From the NCBI RefSeq assembly GCF_027533645.1, contig NZ_JAQAGY010000002.1:496001-560000 (forward strand): a DNA stretch of 64,000 nt, given 5' to 3'. Every line of letters starts with the position of its first letter. The stretch's first letter is position 1. The notes under the pieces are model-generated. The model saw only the letters and a list, made by a program, of their open reading frames with translations, was not told where the DNA came from and made no database searches. Positions 44,091 to 53,310 of the stretch are shown here, in pieces. This DNA comes from Paenibacillus caseinilyticus (GTDB taxonomy: Bacteria > Bacillota > Bacilli > Paenibacillales > NBRC-103111). Both the position numbers and the translations under genes were made by a program.

Positions 44091-44309
44091 ATGGATTCTC
44101 ACAAGACGATTGGAGAGTTACCTGATATTTTGACAGCACAGCATATAGCATCATACCTTCAGATTTCAAGGCGTAGGGTGTATGAGATGTTCCAACTTGA
44201 TCCAAGTGCTGGGGGCATACCTAACTTTGAGATCGGAGCCTCTAAAAGAGTAGACAAGACGGACTTCCTACAGTGGATTTCTCTTCGAAAAAAAGCCAAG
44301 GGGGCCTGA
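44091..44309 (+). CDS. Excisionase-type (HTH_17) DNA-binding protein
   Basis: 72 residues: LTAQHIASYLQISRRRVYEM F then an arm with GGIPNFEIGASKRVDKTDFL, the MerR-like winged fold of excisionases and helix-turn-helix_17 proteins. AAAGGAG precedes the ATG. It may direct excision or regulate early transcription. Confidence 0.8.
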   Translation: MDSHKTIGELPDILTAQHIASYLQISRRRVYEMFQLDPSAGGIPNFEIGASKRVDKTDFLQWISLRKKAKGA

Positions 44310-44343
44310 TCTAGTCTTTGCTCGAAGGGAGGTGAAACAGCAC

Positions 44344-44547
44344 ATGGATCAGGAAACCGTTGTACGTCTTGCTAAGGAAATGGTTGAAAAAGGACTCATT
44401 GTTATCGATGGTGTGGGGAATGCGTGGCTTACCGAAAAAGGCAAAAGAGCGGCAGCAGCTCGCTTGGATCTGATTCCTACTGAGGATGAATTTCTCATAA
44501 TGTTGGCCTTTGCCGAGCACCACAGGATTCCAGTTAGTCTTGGCTAG
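44344..44547 (+). CDS. Small phage early protein, 67 residues
   Basis: Starts MDQETVVRLAKEMVEKGLIV, helical; the last part (LIPTEDEFLIMLAFAEHHRI) is acidic. GGGAGGTGA is about 10 bases before the ATG at 44344. No family recognised. Confidence 0.65.
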   Translation: MDQETVVRLAKEMVEKGLIVIDGVGNAWLTEKGKRAAAARLDLIPTEDEFLIMLAFAEHHRIPVSLG

Positions 44548-44581
44548 AATATCACAGTCTTTAAGGGAGGGTGGTGAGAGA

Positions 44582-44752
44582 GTGAGCAAAAGACAACGGA
44601 TTTTTACATGCAGTAATCTGCAGCGCTTGTATGAAACTGCTAAATCAGAGAAGCTACGGAGTCTTTACCGTCAGCAGTACCGGTTAATGGCAGAGAGGCT
44701 ATGGAACGAAATAGGCCCTGGCGGGGTAGGAGCCGCAGGGCCGAATAAGTAA
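44582..44752 (+). CDS. Small basic phage early protein, 56 residues
   Basis: GTG start, GGAGGGTGG about 8 bases upstream. Begins MSKRQRIFTCSNLQRLYETA, basic and helical. No family recognised. Confidence 0.6.
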   Translation: MSKRQRIFTCSNLQRLYETAKSEKLRSLYRQQYRLMAERLWNEIGPGGVGAAGPNK

Positions 44753-44808
44753 AACTATTTAGGGCTCCATTATAGCACGCCATTATCTATTCGTACAGGA
44801 GGATTCCT

Positions 44809-45210
44809 ATGGAGATCACCATTAAAGCGCCGGAGCTTGCCGGTGCATTAAATAATCTGGCCGACGCTCTGCGGACGTTGTCGGCCAGCGGAAACTGCGT
44901 CGCTGAGCTGATCGAGAATGGGCTTGAGGCTCACAAGCAAGAGATCGGGGCAGGGGTGCAGGAGACTGCATCCTCTAAGCAGCGGACAAGCCCTACACCT
45001 CAGGAGAAGGCTGCCGTATCAGCGCCCTCTCAATCCGAGGAGCAAACAGAGGTCACGGTCGAGGAGTTGCGGGCCAAAGCGGCAGAGGTTGCAAAGAGCG
45101 GTAAGCAGGAGAAGGTGAAGGCGCTCCTGGCCAAGTTCGACGCAAAAGCAGTCAGCTCGGTACCGGAAGACCAGAGATCGGCATTCTACAACGAACTGGT
45201 GGCGTTATGA
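44809..45210 (+). CDS. Phage hypothetical protein preceding DUF2800
   Basis: 133 residues: a helical start (MEITIKAPELAGALNNLADA), an Ala/Gln/Ser-rich linker (about 55-85) and a C-terminal block TVEELRAKAAEVAKSGKQEK ending FYNELVAL. Proteins like this often precede DUF2800 genes in Firmicute phages. ATGA overlap with the next gene. Function unknown; perhaps a partner in replication or recombination. Confidence 0.75.
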   Translation: MEITIKAPELAGALNNLADALRTLSASGNCVAELIENGLEAHKQEIGAGVQETASSKQRTSPTPQEKAAVSAPSQSEEQTEVTVEELRAKAAEVAKSGKQEKVKALLAKFDAKAVSSVPEDQRSAFYNELVAL

Positions 45211-46394
45211 GTACAGCTGGACACGCGGCGAGGGCGCATGCGCGCCTTTCCGCCTCAGGCTCAAAGCGGTGGCTCTCCTGCACCCCGAGCGCGGCTCTGG
45301 AGGATTCCTTCGAGGAATCTTCCTCCAGCTTTGCGGACGAGGGGACTGCAGCTCATGAGTTATCAGAGCTGCATCTTGCTCGGTTCCTCAAGTTGATTGA
45401 TGAAGAAACTTATCAGCAAAAGCTCCAGGACTTCAAAGACACCGAGAAGTACTACTCTCAGAGCATGGACGACTTTGTGCAGGTTTACGTCGATATCGTC
45501 ATCGAGAAGATCAACGAAGCCAGGGCGCGGTGCGCTGACCCGGCCGTCTTGCTCGAGCAAAAGTTGGACTTTAGTAACTGGGTCCCCGACGGCTTCGGTA
45601 CGGGGGACGTGGTAATAGTATCCGACGGAGTTGCCGAGGTAATCGACCTCAAGTTCGGCAAGGGTGTTCCAGTATCGGCAGAGGGAAATCCTCAGATGAG
45701 GCTTTATGCGCTTGGAGCTTACAACCTGCTCCACTTCCTGTACGAATTCGATACGGTTCGCATGACGATCGTACAGCCCCGACTGGACAGTATTTCGACG
45801 GACGAGCTTAGCGTCGAGAAGCTTCTGCAGTGGGCAGAGGAGGACGTTAAGCCTAAGGCGTTGATGGCCGAGGCCGGAGAGGGAGAGTACGTCCCCGGTG
45901 AGCACTGCCGATTCTGCCGGGCACGTGCAAGCTGCAGAGCGCGGGCTAGAGCAAATCTTGCGCTGGCCAGGTTTGAGTTTGCGGATCCGCCTCTTCTGAC
46001 CAACGAGGAGATCGCCGAGATTCTCAAAAGCGTGGACGATTTGAAAGCCTGGGCATCAGACATTGCCGCTTATGCTTTGAAGCAGGCGCGGGATCACGGT
46101 GTGAAATACGCTGGCTGGAAAGTAGTTGAAGGCCGGAGCAATCGTAAAATAACGGACGAGCTGGTGGCCGCAGATGTGCTTCTGCTCGAGGGGTACGCAC
46201 CTGAATTGATCTACAAGCCGAAGGAACTGCTCGGTATTTCGGATCTCGAGAAAGCCGTAGGCAAGAAAAAATTCAAAGAGCTGCTGTCGGATCTGATCAT
46301 CAAGCCCGCTGGTAAGCCGGCGCTCGTTCCAGAAGAGGACAAGCGTGTCGAGCTATCATCCGGGGCCTCAGCTGCAGCCGATTTCGCAGATTAA
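45207..46394 (+). CDS. DUF2800 protein, PD-(D/E)XK nuclease-like
   Basis: 395 residues. Starts with the LSASGSKRWLSCTPSA segment, then FADEGTAAHELSELHL, GTGDVVIVSDGVAEVIDLKF (D...EVIDLK, the nuclease core) and a late cysteine cluster EHCRFCRARASCRARARANL, which with the first Cys can hold an Fe-S cluster as in Cas4/AddB-type nucleases. It forms a recombination/replication set with DUF2815 and the DNA polymerase. ATGA overlap upstream. Confidence 0.85.
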   Translation: MSTAGHAARAHARLSASGSKRWLSCTPSAALEDSFEESSSSFADEGTAAHELSELHLARFLKLIDEETYQQKLQDFKDTEKYYSQSMDDFVQVYVDIVIEKINEARARCADPAVLLEQKLDFSNWVPDGFGTGDVVIVSDGVAEVIDLKFGKGVPVSAEGNPQMRLYALGAYNLLHFLYEFDTVRMTIVQPRLDSISTDELSVEKLLQWAEEDVKPKALMAEAGEGEYVPGEHCRFCRARASCRARARANLALARFEFADPPLLTNEEIAEILKSVDDLKAWASDIAAYALKQARDHGVKYAGWKVVEGRSNRKITDELVAADVLLLEGYAPELIYKPKELLGISDLEKAVGKKKFKELLSDLIIKPAGKPALVPEEDKRVELSSGASAAADFAD

Positions 46395-46416
46395 CATAAA
46401 AGGAGACAGGATCAAT

Positions 46417-46983
46417 ATGACGACCACTAACAAGGACACGAAAGTTATTACCGGCAAAGTCCGTTTCTCTTATGTACATGTTTTCAAACCGCAGGCGATG
46501 GAAGACGGCCAGGATCCGAAATACTCCGTCACTCTACTGATCCCTAAAAGCGACAAGGATACGCTGAAAAAGATCCAGGCAGCCACTAATGCTGCAATTG
46601 AAGCGGGCAAGAGCAAATGGGGTGGGAAGATCCCTCCGAATCTCAAAAAGCCCCTGCGCGACGGGGATGCGGAGAAGGATACCGAAATGTACCCGGAGTA
46701 TGCCGGCCACTATTTCCTCAATTGCTCCAGCAAGCAGAAGCCTGGCATCGTTGATCGTGACCGTAACGAGATCTTGGACAGCACCGAAGTGTACTCGGGC
46801 TGCTATGGTCGCGTGAGCCTGAATTTCTATACCTTCGATGCCAAAGGGAACCGAGGGGTGGCCGCAGGTTTGAACAATCTGCAGAAGCTGCATGATGGAG
46901 ATTACCTGGGCGGCCGCAGCTCTGCAGCCGACGATTTTGGTGACGATGTAGTGGATATCAGTGAGGAAGATTTTCTGAATTAA
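46417..46983 (+). CDS. DUF2815 protein, putative single-strand DNA-binding type
   Basis: 188 residues: KVRFSYVHVFKPQAMEDGQD, YSVTLLIPKSDKDTLKKIQA, LNFYTFDAKGNRGVAAGLNN, and an acidic C-terminus (DDVVDISEEDFLN) as in many SSB proteins. AGGAGA precedes the ATG at 46417. The upstream in-frame ATG lies inside DUF2800. The ssDNA-binding role is inferred from fold-like features and gene context. Confidence 0.8.
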   Translation: MTTTNKDTKVITGKVRFSYVHVFKPQAMEDGQDPKYSVTLLIPKSDKDTLKKIQAATNAAIEAGKSKWGGKIPPNLKKPLRDGDAEKDTEMYPEYAGHYFLNCSSKQKPGIVDRDRNEILDSTEVYSGCYGRVSLNFYTFDAKGNRGVAAGLNNLQKLHDGDYLGGRSSAADDFGDDVVDISEEDFLN

Positions 46984-47049
46984 CCACAACGGAAGAGGAT
47001 TCTTTAGGGGGTCCTCTTTCTTTATCTCAAAAATCGGAGGAATTGACCC

Positions 47050-48996
47050 ATGACAGTCCTGCAGATCGACCTTGAGACCTATTCTTCTGTCGATCTCAAG
47101 AAGAGCGGGGTGTACCGGTACGTTGAGGCTCCAGACTTCGAGATCCTGCTGTTCGGGTTTGCTTTCGATGACGATCCGGTCCAGGTGATCGACCTTACGG
47201 ACTTCGAGGAAATCCCGGCCGACGTGCTCAAAGCGCTTGCTGATGACCAGGTGATCAAGACGGCATACAATGCGAACTTTGAACGGACGACGTTGGCCAG
47301 GCACTTTGGACAGCCAATGCCGCCGGCGGCCTGGCGCTGCACCGCCGTCCACGCGCTGACCCTGGGACTCCCCGGGACTCTCGGAGATGTGGCCAAGGTG
47401 TTGAAGCTAGGCGAGCAGAAAGACACCGCCGGCAAGGCACTTATCAAGTTCTTCTCGACCCCCTGCAAGCCGACCAAGGCGAACGGCGGCCGGACACGTA
47501 ACCTCCCGCACCATGACCCAGAGAAGTGGGAGCGTTATAAGGAGTACTGCCGGCAGGACGTCGTTACGGAGCGGGACCTGCGCAAGAAGCTGGCAGCCTA
47601 CCCGGTGCCGGAGAGTGAATGGGCGCTATGGGCGCTCGACCAACGGATAAACGACAATGGCGTCCGGCTGGATCCGGAGCTTGTACGGCATGCGTTAGCT
47701 TGCGATGCGCTGTATACCGAGCGGCTGGTGGTGGAGGCGCGGGAGCTCACAGGGCTGGACAATCCCAACAGCGTCGCCCAGTTGACCGGTTGGCTGCAGG
47801 AGCGGGGGCTAACGGTGGAGGACGGGCTGACGAAAGAGAGCATCCCCATTCTGCTCGACCAGGCGCCAGACGATGACACCCGGCGGGCCTTGGAGCTTCG
47901 CCAAGAGATGGCCAAGACGAGCGTGAAGAAGTACGAGGCCATGGGCCGGGCGATCTGCAGCGACCAGTGGGCGAGGGGGCTGCTGCAGTTCTGCGGAGCC
48001 AATCGCACCTGGCGCTGGGCGGGCCGCATAATCCAGGTGCAGAACCTGCCTCAGAACAAGCTGAAAGACTTGGATCTGGCGCGGGAGCTCCTGCGCGAAG
48101 GCGAGTATGAGCTGCTGGAAATGCTTTTCGGCGCACCGCCGTTTGTTCTCTCTCAGCTGATCCGAACAACATTCATCCCTTCGGACGGCTGCCGCTTCAT
48201 CGTTTCCGATTTCTCGGCCATTGAGGCCCGGGTGATCGCCTGGCTCGCGGGTGAGCAGTGGCGGCTGGACGTGTTCGAGACACACGGCAAGATATATGAG
48301 GCCTCGGCGGCTCAGATGTTTAAGATCCCGATCGAATCGATCGGCAAGACGAGCTCCGAACGACAGAAGGGCAAGGTGGCTGAGCTGGCGCTCGGTTACG
48401 GCGGGAGCGTCGGTGCCCTGGAAGCGATGGGGGCTCTCAAGATGGGTCTTAATGCGGATGAGCTCCCCGACCTGGTTAAGGCTTGGCGGGATGCGAATCC
48501 GAATATCACAAAGCTTTGGTGGGACGTGGACAAGGCGGCGCTGAAGGCTGTTGAAGAGCAGCGCACTGTGAACCTGCACCACGGGATCCGCTTCATCTAC
48601 GAGTCAGGGTACCTCTTCATCGAGCTGCCGTCCGGCCGCCGGCTGGCCTACGTGAATCCACAAATCAAGCCTGGGAAATTCGACAAGATGCAGATCACGT
48701 ATGAGGGTATCGATGAGAAAAAGCGCTGGGCACGGATCAGCTCCTACGGCCCCAAGTTCGTCGAGAACATCGTCCAGGCGATCTCACGGGACTGCCTGGC
48801 GGTGAGCATGATGCGGCTCGACGCTGCCGGCTTCCGGATCCGACTCCACGTTCATGACGAAGTGGTGATCGATGAGCCCCGCGGGTGGGATAGTTTGCCG
48901 GAAATCGTTGATATTATGGGCCGCCCGATCAGCTGGGCGCCGGGGCTGCCGCTCCGAGCCGATGCGTTCGAGACGGACTTTTATAAAAAGGACTGA
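47050..48996 (+). CDS. Phage family A DNA polymerase
   Basis: 648 residues. N-terminal 3'-5' exonuclease with TVLQIDLETYSSVDL (DxE) and YCRQDVVTERDL; polymerase domain with motif A VSDFSAIEARVIAWLAG (about 385), the O-helix region GKVAELALGYGGSVGALEAM and motif C RLHVHDEVVIDE (about 600). This is a complete enzyme for phage replication. It follows DUF2815 with GGAGG-type site upstream. Confidence 0.95.
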   Translation: MTVLQIDLETYSSVDLKKSGVYRYVEAPDFEILLFGFAFDDDPVQVIDLTDFEEIPADVLKALADDQVIKTAYNANFERTTLARHFGQPMPPAAWRCTAVHALTLGLPGTLGDVAKVLKLGEQKDTAGKALIKFFSTPCKPTKANGGRTRNLPHHDPEKWERYKEYCRQDVVTERDLRKKLAAYPVPESEWALWALDQRINDNGVRLDPELVRHALACDALYTERLVVEARELTGLDNPNSVAQLTGWLQERGLTVEDGLTKESIPILLDQAPDDDTRRALELRQEMAKTSVKKYEAMGRAICSDQWARGLLQFCGANRTWRWAGRIIQVQNLPQNKLKDLDLARELLREGEYELLEMLFGAPPFVLSQLIRTTFIPSDGCRFIVSDFSAIEARVIAWLAGEQWRLDVFETHGKIYEASAAQMFKIPIESIGKTSSERQKGKVAELALGYGGSVGALEAMGALKMGLNADELPDLVKAWRDANPNITKLWWDVDKAALKAVEEQRTVNLHHGIRFIYESGYLFIELPSGRRLAYVNPQIKPGKFDKMQITYEGIDEKKRWARISSYGPKFVENIVQAISRDCLAVSMMRLDAAGFRIRLHVHDEVVIDEPRGWDSLPEIVDIMGRPISWAPGLPLRADAFETDFYKKD

Positions 48997-49001
48997 TTGA
49001 T

Positions 49002-49163
49002 ATGAGGGAGCCCGAACGGAAGCTCGACCCATACTTTCATGAGATCCCCTGGGAGTTTATATATGACGAGGCCGGCCAGTTGATCGGGGAGGTATACCTT
49101 CTCTATATCCCATCGTTCAAGGGAGGAAAACGAGATGAGTCATTATTTTTACATCACTCCTGA
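49002..49163 (+). CDS. Small phage protein, 53 residues
   Basis: Starts MREPERKLDPYFHEIPWEFI. AAAGGA is about 10 bases upstream. It overlaps the next gene by 29 bp, ending inside it, typical of dense phage layout. No family recognised. Confidence 0.5.
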   Translation: MREPERKLDPYFHEIPWEFIYDEAGQLIGEVYLLYIPSFKGGKRDESLFLHHS

Positions 49164-49662
49164 GGAATACGAAGAGGCGGAGCTTAATGGTATATCGCCA
49201 ATCATTTTGGATCGCAGAGTCCGTGAGCTTGGGTGGAAAAAAGAGAAGGCCATGACGGTGCCGGTCAGGAAACTGACGGATCGGAAAAGGTGGCGTTACG
49301 TGGCGGAGGATAACGGCATCTCCTACCAATCGTTTATGTCTCGCATACGTCGGGGATGGAGCGAGGAAGATGCCGCCACAAAGCCTCTGGAAAGCCCTCA
49401 GGAAGTCAAAGAGCATGCGCTCAGAGCCTCAAAATGCATGCAGGTGTATCCGTCGGAGTTTATTGCCCTGGCCGAGATGAATGGCATAGCCTATCACACT
49501 TTTCGGGTAAGGGTGAAGCAGCTGGGCTGGGATTATGAGCGTGCCGCTACACAGCCAGTTATGAGTAAGTCGGAAATTGGGAAATTGGGAAATTGGGCGC
49601 GAAAAGGGTGCGAGAGTTGTACGGCGATTGGTCACGGTTCTCGTTCCCGAAGCAAGTATTAA
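49135..49662 (+). CDS. Three-repeat HTH-like phage protein
   Basis: 175 residues with three related units: AELNGISPIILDRRVRELGW KKEKA (about 13-40), AEDNGISYQSFMSRIRRGW with SEEDAATKPL (about 56-85), and AEMNGIAYHTFRVRVKQLGW with DYERAATQPV (about 112-143). Each looks like a small helix-turn-helix or recombinase-like DNA-binding unit. The C-terminal 20 residues are low complexity. AGGGAGG precedes the ATG. Role unknown; regulation of late or replication genes is possible. Confidence 0.65.
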   Translation: MSHYFYITPEEYEEAELNGISPIILDRRVRELGWKKEKAMTVPVRKLTDRKRWRYVAEDNGISYQSFMSRIRRGWSEEDAATKPLESPQEVKEHALRASKCMQVYPSEFIALAEMNGIAYHTFRVRVKQLGWDYERAATQPVMSKSEIGKLGNWARKGCESCTAIGHGSRSRSKY

Positions 49663-49689
49663 TGTAGCATGGAAATCAGATTGTAAAGA

Positions 49690-49725
49690 GTCTGCTTTTG
49701 TCCTAATCCAAGGGCAAAAGCAGAC
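49690..49725. terminator. Bidirectional terminator at the cargo gene
   Basis: GTCTGCTTTTG and CAAAAGCAGAC are perfect 11-bp arms with T-rich flanks on both strands, between the HTH-repeat gene and the convergent AT-rich gene. Confidence 0.8.
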
Positions 49726-49730
49726 ACCTT

Positions 49731-50600
49731 CTAAAGTTCGTTAACGTTTACGCTTATAGTAACTTGATGATCATTAATACTCACAACGGGGCTTTCAATG
49801 CTTAGTTCAATCGGAGATTCATTGGGACCAAGTTTAAAGTTGGCTGGGACATATAAAACATAATCCCCTAATTTCGAGTTAACTTGATTTTTTACGAAAT
49901 CTTCAAATTCTTTACTCTTTAACGCCTGATTGATCAAACCGCTGAAATCTGGAACAGGGAATAATTTAACCCCTTTTTCCAAGATATCCATTATCTCATC
50001 TAAAAATTTATTGTCGATTTTCTCTTTGATTTTATTTGTGATTTCTTCAATTACTTGTTTTTTTAGCTCATCACCTATGCTATCAGGAATAACAAAATTG
50101 TGAACCTGAAAATCAGCTAAGGATAACGTTACTTTGAAGTCATTAGTGTTAAATTTGAAGCTGGTTGAAAATTCCGGTTTAAGAATATTTTCTAAACCCA
50201 TAGTTAATTGAACATCAGGGTTTTCACCGAAGATATCGATTCTCCACAAAACAATGTCAGGGACTTCCCTTCTTGGAGTAATTACAACTGGTCCAACTCT
50301 GACTTCGGGGATATCGGGTGTAACAATCACATTCTCATTCTTGTAGTGCTTAATGTCCACACTGACGACAACATTAAGTTTTTCAAACTCTACCAAGATT
50401 TTATTGATCGAAAAAACGTCTGGTGCTGTTAAAACAAAATCATTGAACTCAACTTTTCTTACATGAACGTTTGCTACAATTTTTACCCCATTTTCATTAC
50501 GAAGCTCTTTTTCTTGGTTTTCGAAAGTTATTCCCTCTAACCGAGATCTTAGAAATTTCTCAATTGTACTCTCTGTTAATGTCACTTGCAAATTGTTCAT
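49731..50600 (-). CDS. AT-rich cargo gene inserted in the replication module
   Basis: 289 residues, opposite in strand to all neighbours and much more AT-rich. Starts MNNLQVTLTESTIEKFLRSR, then long beta-rich stretches (VKIVANVHVRKVEFNDFVLT, INKILVEFEKLNVVVSVDIK) and a helix-rich segment at about 180-235. There is no signal peptide and no enzyme motif. Pattern (helix then long amphipathic strands) is reminiscent of TULIP-type lipid-binding folds, a weak guess. GAGGAG is 8 bases before the ATG; own promoter-like TTGTAT-16-GATAAT and a terminator make it a self-contained unit (moron). Confidence 0.8.
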   Translation of the reverse strand: MNNLQVTLTESTIEKFLRSRLEGITFENQEKELRNENGVKIVANVHVRKVEFNDFVLTAPDVFSINKILVEFEKLNVVVSVDIKHYKNENVIVTPDIPEVRVGPVVITPRREVPDIVLWRIDIFGENPDVQLTMGLENILKPEFSTSFKFNTNDFKVTLSLADFQVHNFVIPDSIGDELKKQVIEEITNKIKEKIDNKFLDEIMDILEKGVKLFPVPDFSGLINQALKSKEFEDFVKNQVNSKLGDYVLYVPANFKLGPNESPIELSIESPVVSINDHQVTISVNVNEL

Positions 50601-50728
50601 TTTTAAACTCCTCGCTGTTTTTAATTGTGTTACTTACGTAATTAAGAATTATCCTTAAGATAGAAAAATATACAAAAAATGTTATATCACATTTTTTTGT
50701 ACTAGGTATTATGGAAGGGCTGAACGCC

Positions 50729-53074
50729 ATGCTTGACATAAGCTTCGGAAAAAATAAATCGGATACCAACTGGAAGCCGGAATACCTCACTTGGGAAGAG
50801 TTTGTCGAGCGGCTACGCAAGCCCCGCCGAACCGGTGAGACGATGGCCGAATACGATCGCATGTCGACCGCTGAAAAGGGCAAGATCAAGGACGGGAAAG
50901 CATTCGTCGGCGGCCTGGTCAAAGGTGGACGGCGCAAGAAGGAGAATGTGGAGAGCCGCTGGCTGATCACCCTGGACGCGGACAGCGCTGATGAGGATTT
51001 CCTCTTCAGCGCTGACCTGGTTCTCGGGGGAAATGCCTATGTGATCTACTCCACGCACGGCAGCCGACCGGCACGGCCGAAGTATCGGGTGGTCGCTCCA
51101 GTGGACCGGGCCATGGCTCCGGATGAGCATGCGGCCGTCAGCCGGTGGATCGCGGCCCAGATCGGCCTGCCGTACTTCGACCGCACGACCTTCGATGTGC
51201 ACCGGCTGATGTACCTGCCCAGCTGCTCCCGTGACGCGGATCCGGAGCTGGTGGAAGTGGACGGCGAGCCTATAAGCGTTGACGGCGTCTTGGAGCAGTA
51301 TTCTGATTGGCGGGACCCGCTGCAGTGGCCACGGCATGCTGACGACCTGAAGCACCTCGAGACGATGCGCGGGAAGCTCGGGGATCCGACAGAGAAGCCG
51401 GGCGTGATCGGCGCCTTCTGCCAGGTGTACGGGATGGCGGAGGGGATTGAGAAGTTCCTCGTCGATGTATACGAGCCCACCACGCATGAGGACCGCTGGA
51501 CATACACCGGCGGCTCCTCGGTCGGCGGGATGCGGATCTATGACGACCAATGGGCGTACAGCGAGCACCAAAGCGACCCGGCCAACGACGGGCACTGCCA
51601 TAATATCTTCGACCTGATCCGGATCCACAAATTCGGAGAGCTCGATGAGGACGTGAAGGACCACACGCCAAGCACCAAGCGGCCAAGCCATCTGGCCATG
51701 CTCGAGCTTGCAGCAAACGACCCTGCAGTGAAAAGGGCCAAGCTGTCGGAGCTGCGGAAGGACTTCGATGATGACTTTATGGACGAAGAGATCGATCCGG
51801 ACGCCTGGCTGACTGAGCTGGACATACATCACAAGACGGGGGAGCCCCTGCCAACGGCCAAGAACGCGGAGCTGATCCTGCGCTGCGGGCCATTTAAGGG
51901 CGTGCTGGCTTACGACTCATTCGGTAATTCGGAGGTCATCCGCGGACCGCTGCCGTGGAGAGGGCGGGAGCGGCCGAACCAGGCCTATGAGCCATGGCTG
52001 GGCGCAGACGACAAGCGAATGCAGCACTACTTTGCCAAGACATATAAATTCAAGTCGGCGCAGACGATCCAGAATGCCTTTGCTGAGGTCGTACACGCCA
52101 ACGCCTTCCACCCCATCAAAGAGTACCTGCAGGAGCAGCGGTGGGACGGCGTCGAGCGATTGGACAGGCTGTTCGTCACCTACCTGGGCGCGGACGATAC
52201 CCATTATGTCCGCAGCGTGACCCGGAAGATGTTTGTGGCAGCCATTAAGCGGATTTATGAGCCCGGAGCCAAGTTTGATGAAATGCTGGTGCTGGTCGGC
52301 GCGCAGGGGGCCGGCAAGAGCTCCCTGTTGGCCAAGATGGGCCGCAAGTGGTTCAGTGACTCCCTGCGGACATTCGATAATAAGGAAGCCGGTGAACACC
52401 TGCAGGGTGCCTGGATCTTCGAGATCGGCGAGCTGTCAGCCATGCGGAAGTCTGAGGTGGACGAGGTCAAAGCCTTCCTGTCGAAGACGGAGGACCGGTA
52501 CCGGGTGGCTTACGATCGCCAGGTCAGTGAGTTCCCGCGCAAGTGCGTCTTCTTCGGGACGACCAACACCCATGATTTCCTGCGTGATGTAACGGGTAAC
52601 CGCCGCTTTTGGCCTGTGAGCGTGCATCCGGAGCGGCGCAAACTGAACCATTGGGACCATCTGACGGACGAGCTGGTGGGGCAAATCTGGGCGGAGGCGC
52701 TGAGCCTATACAGGGCCGGGGAATCCTTGGAGCTGGACCGCGAAGCCGCTAGGGAGGCGGAGAACGTACAGAGCTCACATATGGAAGAGGATCCGCGCGA
52801 AGGGCTTATCCATCGTTATCTGGAGACCCCAATCGATAATGAATTTTCAAAGGACCACGGTCAGCTGCGGAAGCGGGTATGTGCGGCGGAGCTCTGGGTG
52901 GAGTGCCTTGGCCGCCGCAAAGGGGACATGGAGCCATGGGAGGCAAGGAACATTTGTGCCATCATGCGGCGCATGCCAGGGTGGCGAGAGCTGGACCGAC
53001 GCGTCACGTTTAACGACTACGGCAAGCAGACAGCATTTGAAAGAATAGAGACAGATGAAGATTATCTGTCCTGA
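50729..53074 (+). CDS. VapE-type phage primase/helicase
   Basis: 781 residues. N-terminal archaeo-eukaryotic primase-like part (RWLITLDADSADEDFLF, VIYSTHGSRPARPKYRVVAP) and C-terminal superfamily 3-like ATPase with Walker A VGAQGAGKSS (about 524), Walker B-like WIFEIGELSAM, and FFGTTNTHDFLRDVTGNRRF. It would initiate phage replication. The ATG at 50729 follows GGAAGGG; ATG 50711 is possible. The AT-rich cargo gene sits right before it, replacing the usual short spacing to the polymerase region. Confidence 0.93.
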   Translation: MLDISFGKNKSDTNWKPEYLTWEEFVERLRKPRRTGETMAEYDRMSTAEKGKIKDGKAFVGGLVKGGRRKKENVESRWLITLDADSADEDFLFSADLVLGGNAYVIYSTHGSRPARPKYRVVAPVDRAMAPDEHAAVSRWIAAQIGLPYFDRTTFDVHRLMYLPSCSRDADPELVEVDGEPISVDGVLEQYSDWRDPLQWPRHADDLKHLETMRGKLGDPTEKPGVIGAFCQVYGMAEGIEKFLVDVYEPTTHEDRWTYTGGSSVGGMRIYDDQWAYSEHQSDPANDGHCHNIFDLIRIHKFGELDEDVKDHTPSTKRPSHLAMLELAANDPAVKRAKLSELRKDFDDDFMDEEIDPDAWLTELDIHHKTGEPLPTAKNAELILRCGPFKGVLAYDSFGNSEVIRGPLPWRGRERPNQAYEPWLGADDKRMQHYFAKTYKFKSAQTIQNAFAEVVHANAFHPIKEYLQEQRWDGVERLDRLFVTYLGADDTHYVRSVTRKMFVAAIKRIYEPGAKFDEMLVLVGAQGAGKSSLLAKMGRKWFSDSLRTFDNKEAGEHLQGAWIFEIGELSAMRKSEVDEVKAFLSKTEDRYRVAYDRQVSEFPRKCVFFGTTNTHDFLRDVTGNRRFWPVSVHPERRKLNHWDHLTDELVGQIWAEALSLYRAGESLELDREAAREAENVQSSHMEEDPREGLIHRYLETPIDNEFSKDHGQLRKRVCAAELWVECLGRRKGDMEPWEARNICAIMRRMPGWRELDRRVTFNDYGKQTAFERIETDEDYLS

Positions 53075-53163
53075 CAGATAGCGTATCTGTCCGTATCTGT
53101 CTGTCCGCGAAAAAGCCTTACGTATCAAGGGTTTTAACGCCATTGGACAGATAGGACAGATAC
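53064..53163. repeat. Six phased TATCTGTC repeats (possible origin iterons)
   Basis: TATCTGTC occurs on plus at 53064, 53085 and 53095 and on minus (GACAGATA) at 53074, 53147 and 53156. Starts 53064, 53074, 53085 and 53095 are one helical turn apart; the first pair forms a perfect palindrome over the end of vapE. An AT-rich tract follows at 53163-53203 within the otherwise empty 53075-53310. Confidence 0.6.
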
Positions 53164-53310
53164 TTTTAATAAAAATAGAAAAAGTATATTTAAGTATATA
53201 TAGGGCCTACGTAAACAACTTAAACGCGTATTTCTGCGAGTACGCGCGAAATGCTGTATCTGCTGTCTATCTGGCCAAAAGAGAAAACTGAGAGATTTGA
53301 GGTGGTCGAC

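Noticed and set aside
47809-48582. 257-residue minus-strand frame opposite the phage DNA polymerase
   Set aside because: Antisense shadow of a gene with all family A polymerase motifs.
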